The notes under the pieces were generated by a model. It was not told the origin of the DNA. It ran no database searches and was given only the letters and a program-made list of their open reading frames with translations. The translations under genes and the position numbers were made by a program. A DNA stretch of 64,000 nt from Rhodobacteraceae bacterium EL53 (GTDB lineage: Bacteria; Pseudomonadota; Alphaproteobacteria; Rhodobacterales; Rhodobacteraceae), in NCBI GenBank assembly GCA_900313015.1, contig OMPR01000014.1, positions 124,001-188,000 on the forward strand, in the 5' to 3' direction. Below are positions 24,991 through 33,937 of this stretch, piece by piece (within the stretch, counting starts at the first letter, position 1; each line of letters begins with the position of its first letter).

Positions 24991-26547
24991 TTAGTAGCTT
25001 TGGTTCAGTTCATCCGCGGCTGGAATTTCACGTTCGCGGCGCGCGATATAGTCACGCAACTCTTCATCCTTGGCGATATCCAGCGCGGGTTCCTGATATT
25101 CGCTTAGCAGTTTTTTGGCGTGTTTCAGGGCACGTTCCGTGATTTCGACACTGCCCTCGGCAATCCACTGTTCGATTGAATTGTTGTCGAACATGTCGGG
25201 CATGAAGAATGCAGATTGAAAGTTCTCTTGGGTGTGAGGGTGCCCAAGATAGTGCCCGCCCGGCCCAATATCTGAAACGGCGGCAATGGCGGTGTCAAAA
25301 TCATCCCAGTTGGGCCCCTCGGCCATGCGATAGGCCATCGCGCATTGTTCCGCATCAACGATGAACTTGGCGACAGAGCAGTGCATGCCCGCTTCGTTCC
25401 AGCCGGCGGAATGCCAGATGTAGTTGGCCCCGGCGTGGATCACAGATGACAGTGTGGTTGCGGATTCATATCCCGCCTGCGCGTCAAATGTTTTGGCCCC
25501 GCCCAAGGTGTTTGAGGTGCGCCAAGGCACATCATAGTGCCGCGCCATTTGACCGATCATGAAATTCATCAGACTGATTTCCGGCGTGCCTGCCATCGGG
25601 GCACCGGACTTCATCGAAACAGTCGACAGGTAGTGGCCATAAATCGCCGGACAGCCCCGGCGAATGACCTGTGTATAGGCCAATGCGCTGAGAGCTTCGG
25701 CATTCAGTTGCGCAACCGAGGCGGCAACACTAGCGGGCGTATTGGCCCCACCAAGAACGAACGGAGAGCACAACACAGGTTGATTGCGGCGGCAAAAGGC
25801 GCGCAAGGCCCCCAGCATGGTTTCATCCCAAACCAGTGGCGAGTTGCCGTTGCAGTTGCCGGTTGTGACGGGATTATTCTCAATGAAGTCTTCGCCAAAC
25901 AAGATGGCGCACATGTCCATCACGTCTTCGGCGTTCTTGGGCGAGGTGGTCATGCCCATGAACATTTTGTCGGAATATTTCATCGACGAATAGGTGATCT
26001 GCAGGTGGCGCTGGCTGATTGGGTGGTCATAGGGTTCGACAATGTGATGCGCTGAGGAATGCAACGCGGGCATCATGTGCGCCAGTTTGTGGAACATCGC
26101 CAGATCGTCCAACATCGGGTTGCGGCGCACGTCGTCCAAATCGCGCAGAAACGGCGCACCCGTCATCGGAACAAAGATCGAATGCTTGCCACCCAGACGC
26201 ACGTTCTTTTTGGGATCACGGGCATGATAGGTGAAATCGCTGGGGATTGTTGAAATCAGATCCCGGACCAGACCGCGATCCAGATAGACGGTTTCGCCCA
26301 CCACTTTGGCACCGGCCTTTTTCCAATCTTCGATTGCAATGGGATCTCGGAAGTGGACACCCACGTTTTCCAGAATGTCCATCGAGGCGTTATCAATGCG
26401 CTCAACCTGCGCCTCATCCATCACCTCGCACAGGGGAATATTGCGGGTGAGTCCGGGCAGCATTTCAAAATTGGGGGCGCTGCGCAATGCACGGCGTGCA
26501 GACCGTCCGCCAGCGCGGGCACGGGTTGGGGGCGTTTGGTCAGTCAT
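24991..26547 (-). CDS. Trimethylamine methyltransferase (MttB)-family protein, non-pyrrolysine
   Basis: A 518-residue TIM-barrel methyltransferase of the MttB superfamily. Segments RDPKKNVRLGG, QAGYESATTLSSV, HAGANYIWHSAGW and the C-terminal EYQEP-region match the family. There is no in-frame TAG, so unlike archaeal MttB it carries no pyrrolysine; characterised non-Pyl members such as MtgB demethylate quaternary amines such as glycine betaine to a corrinoid protein. The start at 26547 has GGAG upstream; an open extension beyond it is rejected. No corrinoid protein is encoded nearby. It leads an operon with two SDRs. Confidence 0.9.
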   Translation of the reverse strand: MTDQTPPTRARAGGRSARRALRSAPNFEMLPGLTRNIPLCEVMDEAQVERIDNASMDILENVGVHFRDPIAIEDWKKAGAKVVGETVYLDRGLVRDLISTIPSDFTYHARDPKKNVRLGGKHSIFVPMTGAPFLRDLDDVRRNPMLDDLAMFHKLAHMMPALHSSAHHIVEPYDHPISQRHLQITYSSMKYSDKMFMGMTTSPKNAEDVMDMCAILFGEDFIENNPVTTGNCNGNSPLVWDETMLGALRAFCRRNQPVLCSPFVLGGANTPASVAASVAQLNAEALSALAYTQVIRRGCPAIYGHYLSTVSMKSGAPMAGTPEISLMNFMIGQMARHYDVPWRTSNTLGGAKTFDAQAGYESATTLSSVIHAGANYIWHSAGWNEAGMHCSVAKFIVDAEQCAMAYRMAEGPNWDDFDTAIAAVSDIGPGGHYLGHPHTQENFQSAFFMPDMFDNNSIEQWIAEGSVEITERALKHAKKLLSEYQEPALDIAKDEELRDYIARREREIPAADELNQSY

Positions 26548-26681
26548 GGCAGATCTCCGCACGAGGGGCTTGGGTGTGGGGCCACTTTGCACGATTCTAG
26601 CAGGTGGCTGCCCGTACCGTTGCGAAGGATCATTGCAAGAACCGACACCTCTTTTTCTGCTAATTCTGTCCGGAAAAATGG

Positions 26682-27614
26682 CTAGTTTCGCGGTCCTGCA
26701 AAGGCTGATTTTTCTGCGCCAATCTTTAGGCGCCGCTCCCGGTGCATCATGTAAACAGACGACCCGATGATGATTGCAGCCCCAATCAGAGTGTTGGAAT
26801 CTGGGATTTCCATAAACAGGATATAGCCCAAGATCGCTGCATAGATCAGTTTCATGTATTGGATGTTGGTAACGACACTGGCTTCGCCAAGGCGCAATGC
26901 TTTGACGCCAATCCACTGACCTACGCTGGACAAAGCGCCCATGCCGATCATCAACATCCACCCTTGGGCGTCTGGGGCTTCCCACAGCCAGAACATAGGA
27001 ATACCGGCCAATGCCCCGACGAAAATGGCCTGATAGGCCAATAGCGTTCCGGTGGATTCCGTTTGTGACAAACGGCGAACCGAGGTGACAGCCATGGCCG
27101 CCCCCAACGCGCCAAGGATCGGGACAAGTGCATAGACATCAAAAAAGCCGCTGACACCGGGCCGTGTCGCGAAAAGAACGCCGACAAAGCCAACGACAAC
27201 AGCCGTGATACGATGGCGGCCAACGGGTTCGCCTAGAAACCACATGGCCAACAGGGTCACAAAAAAGACCTGAGCAAAGGTAAGGGTGATTGCAGTCGTC
27301 AGCGGCAACACCGAAACCGCCCATATACTACAGGACAAGGCCAGAAAGGCCCCGATCAGGCGGATCATGTGCAGTTTGGGGTGCTGCGTGCGCAGGCTGT
27401 GCGGAAAATTACCGGCGATCGAAGGGACCGCCGCAAAAAACACAACAACTTGGCGAATGAACAGGATCTGCAAAACATGGTATTGGCCCGACGCAATTTT
27501 GGCGAGGGCAGCGACCAAGGCAAAGATAGCAGTGGACAACAACGCCCATAGAACACCCCTAAGGTTTGGCGACAGTTGGTTCGGTGGCGTCAGGGACTGT
27601 TTGTTTGAGGCCAC
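26682..27614 (-). CDS. DMT-superfamily transporter (two EamA domains)
   Basis: A 310-residue inner membrane protein with about ten hydrophobic segments in two EamA repeats. The frame opens with a GTG (27614) and no clear Shine-Dalgarno. DMT proteins of this type export or import small metabolites; the substrate is unknown. It lies upstream of the MttB operon on the same strand with a 134-base gap, and the LysR gene at 27669 reads in the same direction ahead of it. Confidence 0.88.
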   Translation of the reverse strand: MASNKQSLTPPNQLSPNLRGVLWALLSTAIFALVAALAKIASGQYHVLQILFIRQVVVFFAAVPSIAGNFPHSLRTQHPKLHMIRLIGAFLALSCSIWAVSVLPLTTAITLTFAQVFFVTLLAMWFLGEPVGRHRITAVVVGFVGVLFATRPGVSGFFDVYALVPILGALGAAMAVTSVRRLSQTESTGTLLAYQAIFVGALAGIPMFWLWEAPDAQGWMLMIGMGALSSVGQWIGVKALRLGEASVVTNIQYMKLIYAAILGYILFMEIPDSNTLIGAAIIIGSSVYMMHRERRLKIGAEKSAFAGPRN

Positions 27615-27668
27615 GGTTTGAATCCTTGTGTCATGTTCTACTGGGTCGATGGCAATTCGGTTTCGAAC

Positions 27669-28598
27669 CTACGGCGTTTTGCCGGAGTCTAAGCGATGCT
27701 TTGCTTCGGTCAAAAGGTGATTTCGCAAATTTTGGGCTGCGGGTTTTTCAAGCGTATCAGGGTCATAGACCAAGTAATAGCCATGGTCGGGTCGGCTGAT
27801 CACGGGCCCTAATCTTACAAGTTCGCCAGAGAGAACGTGCGGATCTTCTAATCCAGAAGACCCTAACCCAACCCCTTCGCCAGAGAGAACCATATCCAGG
27901 AGGGTTGGATAGTTGCGAATTTCTGTAAATAGGCGTGTGGTGTCAAATCCAAGTTGATGATGTTGATGCCAAGTGTGCCACGTGAACCAGCCGATTGCGT
28001 GTTCATCCCCGTGATCCAACATCCAATCTTGTGTGAGCGTTTCGGTCAGATTGTTGGGATCAAGGCTTGGGTGCGCTTGCAAAAATTTGGGCGTGGCGAT
28101 CACTTGGACTTCTTTGCGAAATAACAAATCAGCCGCGTACCCTGGCCAGTGACCTGTGCCAAAGCGGATCGAAAAGTCGACCTTATTGCTGTCAAAATCA
28201 GTGTATGTATCAGACGTGACAAAGTTGATCGCTGCACCGTGTGCAGCATCACGGAGTTCTGAAATACGGGGCATGACCCAGAGGTGCGCCATGCCAAAAG
28301 ACGCCCCGATCACCAGCTCGTTTTCACCGCGTTTTGCCAGACGGTCAAACCCCAGTTCAAGTCGATCAAAGGCCCTAAGTGCCAGATCGGCAACTTCTTG
28401 TCCCTGCGCGGTCAGCGAGACGTGATTGCCATTTCTCTTAAAAAGCGAAGTGCCAAACCAGTTTTCGAGATTTGCAATGTGGCGCGTAACAGCTGGCTGC
28501 GCGACAGAAAGTTCGTGCGCGGCGCGCGTGAAATTGCCATGACGCGCCGCCGCTTCAAAGGCGAGCAATGCGTTCAAAGGGGGCAGGCGTCGACGCAT
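27669..28598 (-). CDS. LysR-family transcriptional regulator (GcvA-like)
   Basis: A 309-residue LTTR: HTH at residues 5-63 (AARHGNFTRAAHELSVAQPAV is the HTH core) and a periplasmic-binding-like effector domain from about 90. The N-terminal PPLNALLAFEAAARHG is typical of the GcvA/AmpR branch. It is divergent from the sterol-desaturase-family gene at 28761 and upstream of the DMT transporter on its own strand, so either could be a target. Confidence 0.92.
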   Translation of the reverse strand: MRRRLPPLNALLAFEAAARHGNFTRAAHELSVAQPAVTRHIANLENWFGTSLFKRNGNHVSLTAQGQEVADLALRAFDRLELGFDRLAKRGENELVIGASFGMAHLWVMPRISELRDAAHGAAINFVTSDTYTDFDSNKVDFSIRFGTGHWPGYAADLLFRKEVQVIATPKFLQAHPSLDPNNLTETLTQDWMLDHGDEHAIGWFTWHTWHQHHQLGFDTTRLFTEIRNYPTLLDMVLSGEGVGLGSSGLEDPHVLSGELVRLGPVISRPDHGYYLVYDPDTLEKPAAQNLRNHLLTEAKHRLDSGKTP

Positions 28599-28760
28599 CT
28601 TTGTCTCTTGTCATGATAATAAAAAGTTATCGGATCATGAGGATATTTGGGCTGTGCGCCAAGCGTTTCCTTTCGCAAAACTATTCTATCGTGCGAATTT
28701 GGGAAATATTACAATGAAACGCGCCAACATCACCATGCAAAAATATTGAGGGGGCCGTTG

Positions 28761-29762
28761 ATGGATACCCCCGAAACAAAGCGCGCCCCGCGTAAGATAT
28801 GGAACTACACGCCTGCCTTGCCGTTGAACATGGCACCCTATTGGGATTGGCCAGCGCGACCTGTGGCGTCGCTGCTCTATCTCTTGCAGAGCTGGAACCC
28901 AATCGGATTGCGGCTTCTGATCCTGATCGTTGCGATGGCCGTCTGGACGTGGTTCACGCCCGAATTGACTCGCATGAAAACGCTGCAAGCGGGTTGGGTT
29001 TTTGAAATCTGGGTGCGAAACCTGATCCTTTTGGTGACTGTGGCCGGGGGGCTGCATTTGGCGCTGTGGAAATACCGAACGCAGCAAGACGACTATCGCT
29101 ATGACATGCGCCCCATGGCCAAGGGGGCCAAGGTTTTCTATTTCAAAAATCAGGTCTGGGACAACATGTTCTGGACTCTGGGTCCCGCGCTGGCGTTCTG
29201 GACGTTCTGGGAATGCCTGATGTGGTACGCCTATGCCAATGGCTGGGCGTCGATGATCACGGTCCAGAGCAACCCAAGCTGGTTCGTTGCACTGATCGTG
29301 TTTATCCCAATTTGGGCCGGGCTGCATTTCTATTGGCTGCATCGGCTGTTGCATGTTGGCAAGCTGTATACGTGGTTTCACAGTTGGCATCACAAGAACA
29401 TCAACACCGGCCCGTGGTCTGGTTTGGCCATGCACCCGGTCGAAAGCTTTTTCCTGATGTTTGACACCATGATCTTTTTCCTGCTGCCCGCGCATCCGGT
29501 GCATGTGTTGTTCTTGCTTTTACATCACGGGATCGGCGCGCCCACGTCCCATGCGGGTTTCGAAAACATCAAGCTGGGCAAAGTCGGTAAATTCGCGCTG
29601 GGTGATTTCTTTCATCAGCTGCATCACAAGTTTTTCGACTGCAACTATGGCACGTGGGAAACGCCTTGGGATCGGTGGTTCAATACCTTTCACGATGGCA
29701 CGGCAGATGGAAACGAGTTGGTCAAAGAACGCCGTCGCAAAATCTGGCTCACCAAATCATAG
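28761..29762 (+). CDS. Sterol desaturase / fatty acid hydroxylase-family membrane protein
   Basis: A 333-residue integral membrane di-iron enzyme. The three histidine clusters are visible: HRLLH (about residue 195), HSWHH (about 209), and HQLHHK (about 290). The family hydroxylates or desaturates lipids and other hydrophobic substrates with O2. The start is the ATG at 28761 behind a GAGGGGG sequence; the earlier frame is unlikely. It is convergent with the DMGDH-like gene across a hairpin. Its position between two methylated-amine operons is unexplained; it may act on a betaine lipid or ornithine lipid. Confidence 0.88.
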   Translation: MDTPETKRAPRKIWNYTPALPLNMAPYWDWPARPVASLLYLLQSWNPIGLRLLILIVAMAVWTWFTPELTRMKTLQAGWVFEIWVRNLILLVTVAGGLHLALWKYRTQQDDYRYDMRPMAKGAKVFYFKNQVWDNMFWTLGPALAFWTFWECLMWYAYANGWASMITVQSNPSWFVALIVFIPIWAGLHFYWLHRLLHVGKLYTWFHSWHHKNINTGPWSGLAMHPVESFFLMFDTMIFFLLPAHPVHVLFLLLHHGIGAPTSHAGFENIKLGKVGKFALGDFFHQLHHKFFDCNYGTWETPWDRWFNTFHDGTADGNELVKERRRKIWLTKS

Positions 29763-29776
29763 TAGGATCAGGAGTT

Positions 29777-29804
29777 TTGCGTGCCCTGTTTCAAGAGCAC
29801 GCAA
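29777..29804. terminator. Hairpin between convergent genes
   Basis: Perfect 8-bp arms TTGCGTGC (29777-29784) and GCACGCAA (29797-29804), 12-base loop, between the desaturase-family gene (+) and the DMGDH-like gene (-). Likely bidirectional. Confidence 0.55.
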
Positions 29805-29820
29805 TGGGGATTTGGCAGGG

Positions 29821-32271
29821 TTAGGCCCGCATGTTGGCACCGTTTGCGTCGTAGATCGGCGCGCCCAACACCTCCGCATCATAAAGTTCGCCCAGAATTT
29901 CCACCTGCAGCTGGGTGCCCGGCTCTGCGTTCGGGGTGGTGACATAGCCCATGGCCATGGATTTTCCGACATGGTGGGCATACCCCCCGGATGAGATATA
30001 GCCGACAGCGGCGCCATCTTTCAGAATGGCTTCGTCGTTGCTGACATCAATTCCGTCTACATCGATGGTCATCGTGACCAGTTTTTGTTTGGGGCCGGTA
30101 TCACGTGCCGCAAGGGTGGCGTCTTTGCCGACGAAGTCTTTCTTCCAGTTGATGAACACATCCATCCCGGATTCAACGGCGTCGAAATCGGGCCGGAAAT
30201 CCAGCGTCCACACGCCCCAACCTTTTTCCAGTCGCATCGACATCAGCGCACGTGCGCCATACCAGCGATACCCCAAGCCAGCGCCTGCCTCTTCAACCGC
30301 TTCGGCCAGACGCAGCAGGTATTGTGGTTTGCAATAGATTTCATAGCCCAGTTCACCACTGAACGAGATGCGGTTCAAAATGACAGGGACGCCCCCGACA
30401 TAGGTCTGGCGCAGATCGCGGAATTTGAATGCCTCTGCTGACACGCCGTCACGGATGAGCCGGGCCAGCAAATCGCGCGACTTTGGACCGGACAAGGCAA
30501 TCCCATGCCAGTCGTCGCTGACGTTGGCATAGGTCACATCGCTGGGCAGATCCTTTTCAAACCAACGGCGATGGGCTTCTTGCATGGTGCCCGAGCCAAA
30601 CAGGATGAAATGCTCCTCGCTTAAACAGGCAACAGTCAGATCCCCGTACAGTTTACCCTTGGGTGTCAGCATGGGTGTCAGGGTCAGGCGGCCCGGTTTG
30701 GGAACGTATCCTGCAAGGGTCCGATCCAGATACGCCCGTGCGCCTGCGCCTTTGAATTCATGTTTGGCGAAATTGGCGATTTCAATGCCGCCCACCGCTT
30801 CGCGCACGGCTTTGACTTCGCGCGCGACATAGTCATGGCTGCGATTGCGCTCAAATGTGGGGTCTTCGTGGGCGTCCTCAGGCCCATCCGCAAACCACAG
30901 CGCATTTTCCAAGCCAAAGCTCTGCCCCATCCGCGCGCCTTTGGCGACAAGGCGGTCATGCAGGGCAGTGGTTTTTTGCATCCGCCCCTTGGGCAGCGTT
31001 TCGTTGGGAAAGGTCATGACAAAGCGACGTTCGTAGTTTTCGGTCGATTTGACCGTGCCCCAGTCGGGGGTGGCAAAATCACCAAAACGCGCAACATCCA
31101 TGGCCCAGACATCAATGCTGGGTTCGCCGTCGATCATCCATTCTGCCATGGTCAGGCCAACGCCGCCGCCCTGACAGAACCCGGCCATCACCCCGACGGC
31201 GCACCAATAGTTTTTCATCCCCGGCACCGGGCCAATCATCGGGTTGCCATCCGGGCCAAAGGTAAACGGCCCGTTGATCATATCCTTGATGCCGGCCTCG
31301 CCAATCGCTGGGATGCGTTCGAATGACATCTCTAGTCGATCGGCAATACGGTCCAGATCAGGTTGCAGCAGTTCATGCCCAAAATCCCAAGGCGTGCCGC
31401 CCACTTTCCAAGGGGTGCCTTTGGGTTCGTAAGTGCCCAAAAGCATCCCCTGACGTTCTTGGCGGAAGTAGATGTTCGCCTCATAGTCGATCCCGGCAGG
31501 CAGGCGGGTGGGATGGTTGGCCACTGCGTCGATTTTTTCAGTGATCAGATAGTGATGTTCCATCGGCTGCACAGGCAGGTTCAGACCCTGCATATGCCCG
31601 ACCTCGCGCGCCCACAGGCCACCGCAGTTCACAATGTGTTCGGCGTTGATCACACCCTTGGGCGTGGTCACATCCCAGCTGTCGTCGGGGCGCTGTTTGG
31701 TGGCAGTTGCCGGGGTGTGCGTGAAATATTGCGCGCCGTGGACTTTGGCGGCTTTGGCAAAGGCATAGGTGGCCCCAGACGGGTCCAGATCGCCATCCTG
31801 ATCATCCCACAGCGCGGCGTGGTAATGGCTGGGATCAATTAGCGGGTGACGCTCGGCCACCTCTTTGGGGGAAATGAATTCCTGATTGAGCCCCATGTAA
31901 CGCGCCTTGGAGCGTTCGCGTTTCAGATAATCATACCATGTTTTGTTTGAGGCCAGATAAAACCCCCCGGTGATGTGCAAACCAACCGAGTGGCCCGATA
32001 GCTCTTCGATCTCTTTATACAGATCAATGGTATAGCTTTGCAGACGAGAGATGTTTGGGTCTGAACTGATGGTGTGGATCTGTCCGGCCGCGTGCCAGGA
32101 CGAGCCTGACGTCAGCTCATCCCGTTCCAGCAGAACGGCGTCTTTCCAGCCGAATTTGGCCAGATGATACAGAATGGAACAGCCAACAACGCCGCCGCCA
32201 ATAATGACGACTTTGGCGTGTGAGGGCAGTGTTTTGGTGGTGGTTGAGGGTTCGCTTTGAATTTCGGGCAT
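29821..32271 (-). CDS. Dimethylglycine dehydrogenase-like flavoprotein with GcvT domain
   Basis: An 816-residue two-domain enzyme. The FAD motif IGGGVVG lies near residue 24, and H60 in SSWHAAGQ is the position of the covalent FAD in DMGDH. A GcvT/THF-binding half follows from about 440. It is longer than the homologue at 10939 and clearly separate. The ATG at 32271 gives a natural DMGDH N-terminus. It lies 50 bases after an MttB-like gene on the same strand, with a divergent LysR ahead. A demethylation sequence quaternary amine (MttB-like) then tertiary amine (DMGDH) is the simplest reading; the substrate could be glycine betaine, proline betaine or another betaine. Confidence 0.9.
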   Translation of the reverse strand: MPEIQSEPSTTTKTLPSHAKVVIIGGGVVGCSILYHLAKFGWKDAVLLERDELTSGSSWHAAGQIHTISSDPNISRLQSYTIDLYKEIEELSGHSVGLHITGGFYLASNKTWYDYLKRERSKARYMGLNQEFISPKEVAERHPLIDPSHYHAALWDDQDGDLDPSGATYAFAKAAKVHGAQYFTHTPATATKQRPDDSWDVTTPKGVINAEHIVNCGGLWAREVGHMQGLNLPVQPMEHHYLITEKIDAVANHPTRLPAGIDYEANIYFRQERQGMLLGTYEPKGTPWKVGGTPWDFGHELLQPDLDRIADRLEMSFERIPAIGEAGIKDMINGPFTFGPDGNPMIGPVPGMKNYWCAVGVMAGFCQGGGVGLTMAEWMIDGEPSIDVWAMDVARFGDFATPDWGTVKSTENYERRFVMTFPNETLPKGRMQKTTALHDRLVAKGARMGQSFGLENALWFADGPEDAHEDPTFERNRSHDYVAREVKAVREAVGGIEIANFAKHEFKGAGARAYLDRTLAGYVPKPGRLTLTPMLTPKGKLYGDLTVACLSEEHFILFGSGTMQEAHRRWFEKDLPSDVTYANVSDDWHGIALSGPKSRDLLARLIRDGVSAEAFKFRDLRQTYVGGVPVILNRISFSGELGYEIYCKPQYLLRLAEAVEEAGAGLGYRWYGARALMSMRLEKGWGVWTLDFRPDFDAVESGMDVFINWKKDFVGKDATLAARDTGPKQKLVTMTIDVDGIDVSNDEAILKDGAAVGYISSGGYAHHVGKSMAMGYVTTPNAEPGTQLQVEILGELYDAEVLGAPIYDANGANMRA

Positions 32272-32321
32272 GTGGGATCTCTTTAACAGGTGTTCAGAGG
32301 GTAGATCGGATCGTCGCAGCT

Positions 32322-33842
32322 TCAGTACCAAGCATCGGGGATCTCTTCCTTGCGCTTGGCAACATAGGCGGACAATTCTTCTTTGGTTGCGGGGTCCATT
32401 GGCGGGGCTTCGTATTGGTCCAGCATATTGGTCCAGCGGTCATAGGCGCGTTGGCGCATGTCCTTTGATCCGCCTTCTTCCCAGCTTTCGACGTTTTCAC
32501 TGTCGCTGAGGGCGGGTTCATAAAACGCGGCCTGATAGTTGCGCATGGTGTGCCCCGATCCAAGGAAGTGACCGCCGGGGTCAACTTCGCCATAGGCATC
32601 CCGCGCAAAGGCTTCGTCACTTGTGTCCAGCCCTTGGGACAGTACCTTTTGATACGATCCCAGACGGTCGGCATCCATGATCAGCTTTTCAAATCCAGTG
32701 CACAGACCGCCTTCGAGCCAGCCCGCCGAATGCAGCACATAGTTGGCGCCCGCCAGCATGGTGGAATGCATCGAATCCGCGCTTTCATAGGCGGCTTGGG
32801 CGTCCTCGATCTTGGAGGCAGTTAGCGACCCGCCGCACCGCAACGGCAGGCCGGCGCGGCGTGCAAGTTGACCGATGGCATAGTTCGAAATCACCGGCTC
32901 AGGCATGCCAAACGTGGGCGCGCCGGATTTTAGCGACATTGAGCTGAGGAAGTTGCCCAACACAAACGGTGCGCCGGGGCGGACGAGCTGGGTAAAGGCG
33001 CAGACCATCATCGCCTCGGCCATTGCTTGGGCGACGGATGCGGCGGTGGACACCGGGCCCATCGCACCGGACAGGATAAACGGGACCACGATAATCCCCT
33101 GACCCCGGGCGGAATAGGTGCGGATGGCCTCGGTCACCACCTTGTCCACCAACAACGGAGAGTTGGTGTTGACGTTGCCCATGATGACGCAATTGTTGTC
33201 CATCACCTCGCGGCCAAAGACGATTTCCGCCATGTCGATGCTGTCTTGGGCGCGGCTCATTTCGGTGATCGCCCCAAGATGGGGTTTGTCGCTGAGCGTC
33301 ATATGCGCAAAGAGCATGTCGAAATGACGTTTGGAAACCGGCTCATCACAGGGTTCGCAGATGACGAAACCCCCGTGGTGCAGATTGGGGTGCATGTAGG
33401 TGAGTTTGACCAGCTTTTGAAAGCTATCCATGTCACCATATCGGCGACCGCCTTCCAGATCGCGTACAAACGGCGCCCCATATATGGGCGCAAAGACCTG
33501 ATTGTTGCCCCCTATGGTAACCGAACGCGCCGGGTTTCGGGCCAGTTGGGTAAATTCGCTGGGGGCTTTGGCGCATAAGGACCGTATCCACTGTGCATCG
33601 GCGCGGATGATATCCCCGTCCAGCGTGGCGCCCGCTTGTTTCCAGATCCGCAGAGCCTCTGGGTCGTCGCGAAAGGCAATGCCAATGTCCTGCAACAGCC
33701 AATCCACTTGGGTCTCTAGTTTTTGCAGGGCCTCCTCGTCCAGCATGTCAAAGAACGGCAAGGTTCGTTTGATCCAAGGCGATGCAGGCGCGCCGGGTAT
33801 TTGGGTCTGTCTGTCACGCGCAGCGCGGGAACGTCTGGCCAT
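32322..33842 (-). CDS. Trimethylamine methyltransferase (MttB)-family protein, non-pyrrolysine
   Basis: A 506-residue MttB-superfamily protein. Conserved segments include PIYGAPFVRDLEGG, QAAYESADSMHST, AGANYVLHSAGW and GGHFLGSGHTM; no in-frame stop, so no pyrrolysine. A GGAGG Shine-Dalgarno sits 5-6 bases ahead of the ATG at 33842. First gene of an operon whose second gene is a DMGDH-like enzyme, divergent from a LysR gene with a 95-base shared control region. It would transfer a methyl group from a quaternary amine to a corrinoid partner, but no corrinoid protein gene lies in the window. Confidence 0.9.
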   Translation of the reverse strand: MARRSRAARDRQTQIPGAPASPWIKRTLPFFDMLDEEALQKLETQVDWLLQDIGIAFRDDPEALRIWKQAGATLDGDIIRADAQWIRSLCAKAPSEFTQLARNPARSVTIGGNNQVFAPIYGAPFVRDLEGGRRYGDMDSFQKLVKLTYMHPNLHHGGFVICEPCDEPVSKRHFDMLFAHMTLSDKPHLGAITEMSRAQDSIDMAEIVFGREVMDNNCVIMGNVNTNSPLLVDKVVTEAIRTYSARGQGIIVVPFILSGAMGPVSTAASVAQAMAEAMMVCAFTQLVRPGAPFVLGNFLSSMSLKSGAPTFGMPEPVISNYAIGQLARRAGLPLRCGGSLTASKIEDAQAAYESADSMHSTMLAGANYVLHSAGWLEGGLCTGFEKLIMDADRLGSYQKVLSQGLDTSDEAFARDAYGEVDPGGHFLGSGHTMRNYQAAFYEPALSDSENVESWEEGGSKDMRQRAYDRWTNMLDQYEAPPMDPATKEELSAYVAKRKEEIPDAWY

Positions 33843-33937
33843 GGGATGCCTCCAGCAACATTTGGTTGTCGAATGTTAGCTGTGCGAATTGCCCTTGTGA
33901 CGCTTGAAATTTTTGATCTTTAGGATAAGCACAGAAA

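Noticed and set aside
26548-26985. Upstream extension of the MttB-like frame (about 146 codons)
   Set aside because: The sequence has no MttB character, overlaps the DMT transporter gene, and a good GGAG lies ahead of the ATG at 26547.
24991-33842. Pyrrolysine-containing trimethylamine methyltransferases
   Set aside because: Both frames are continuous with no internal TAG, so they are non-Pyl relatives.
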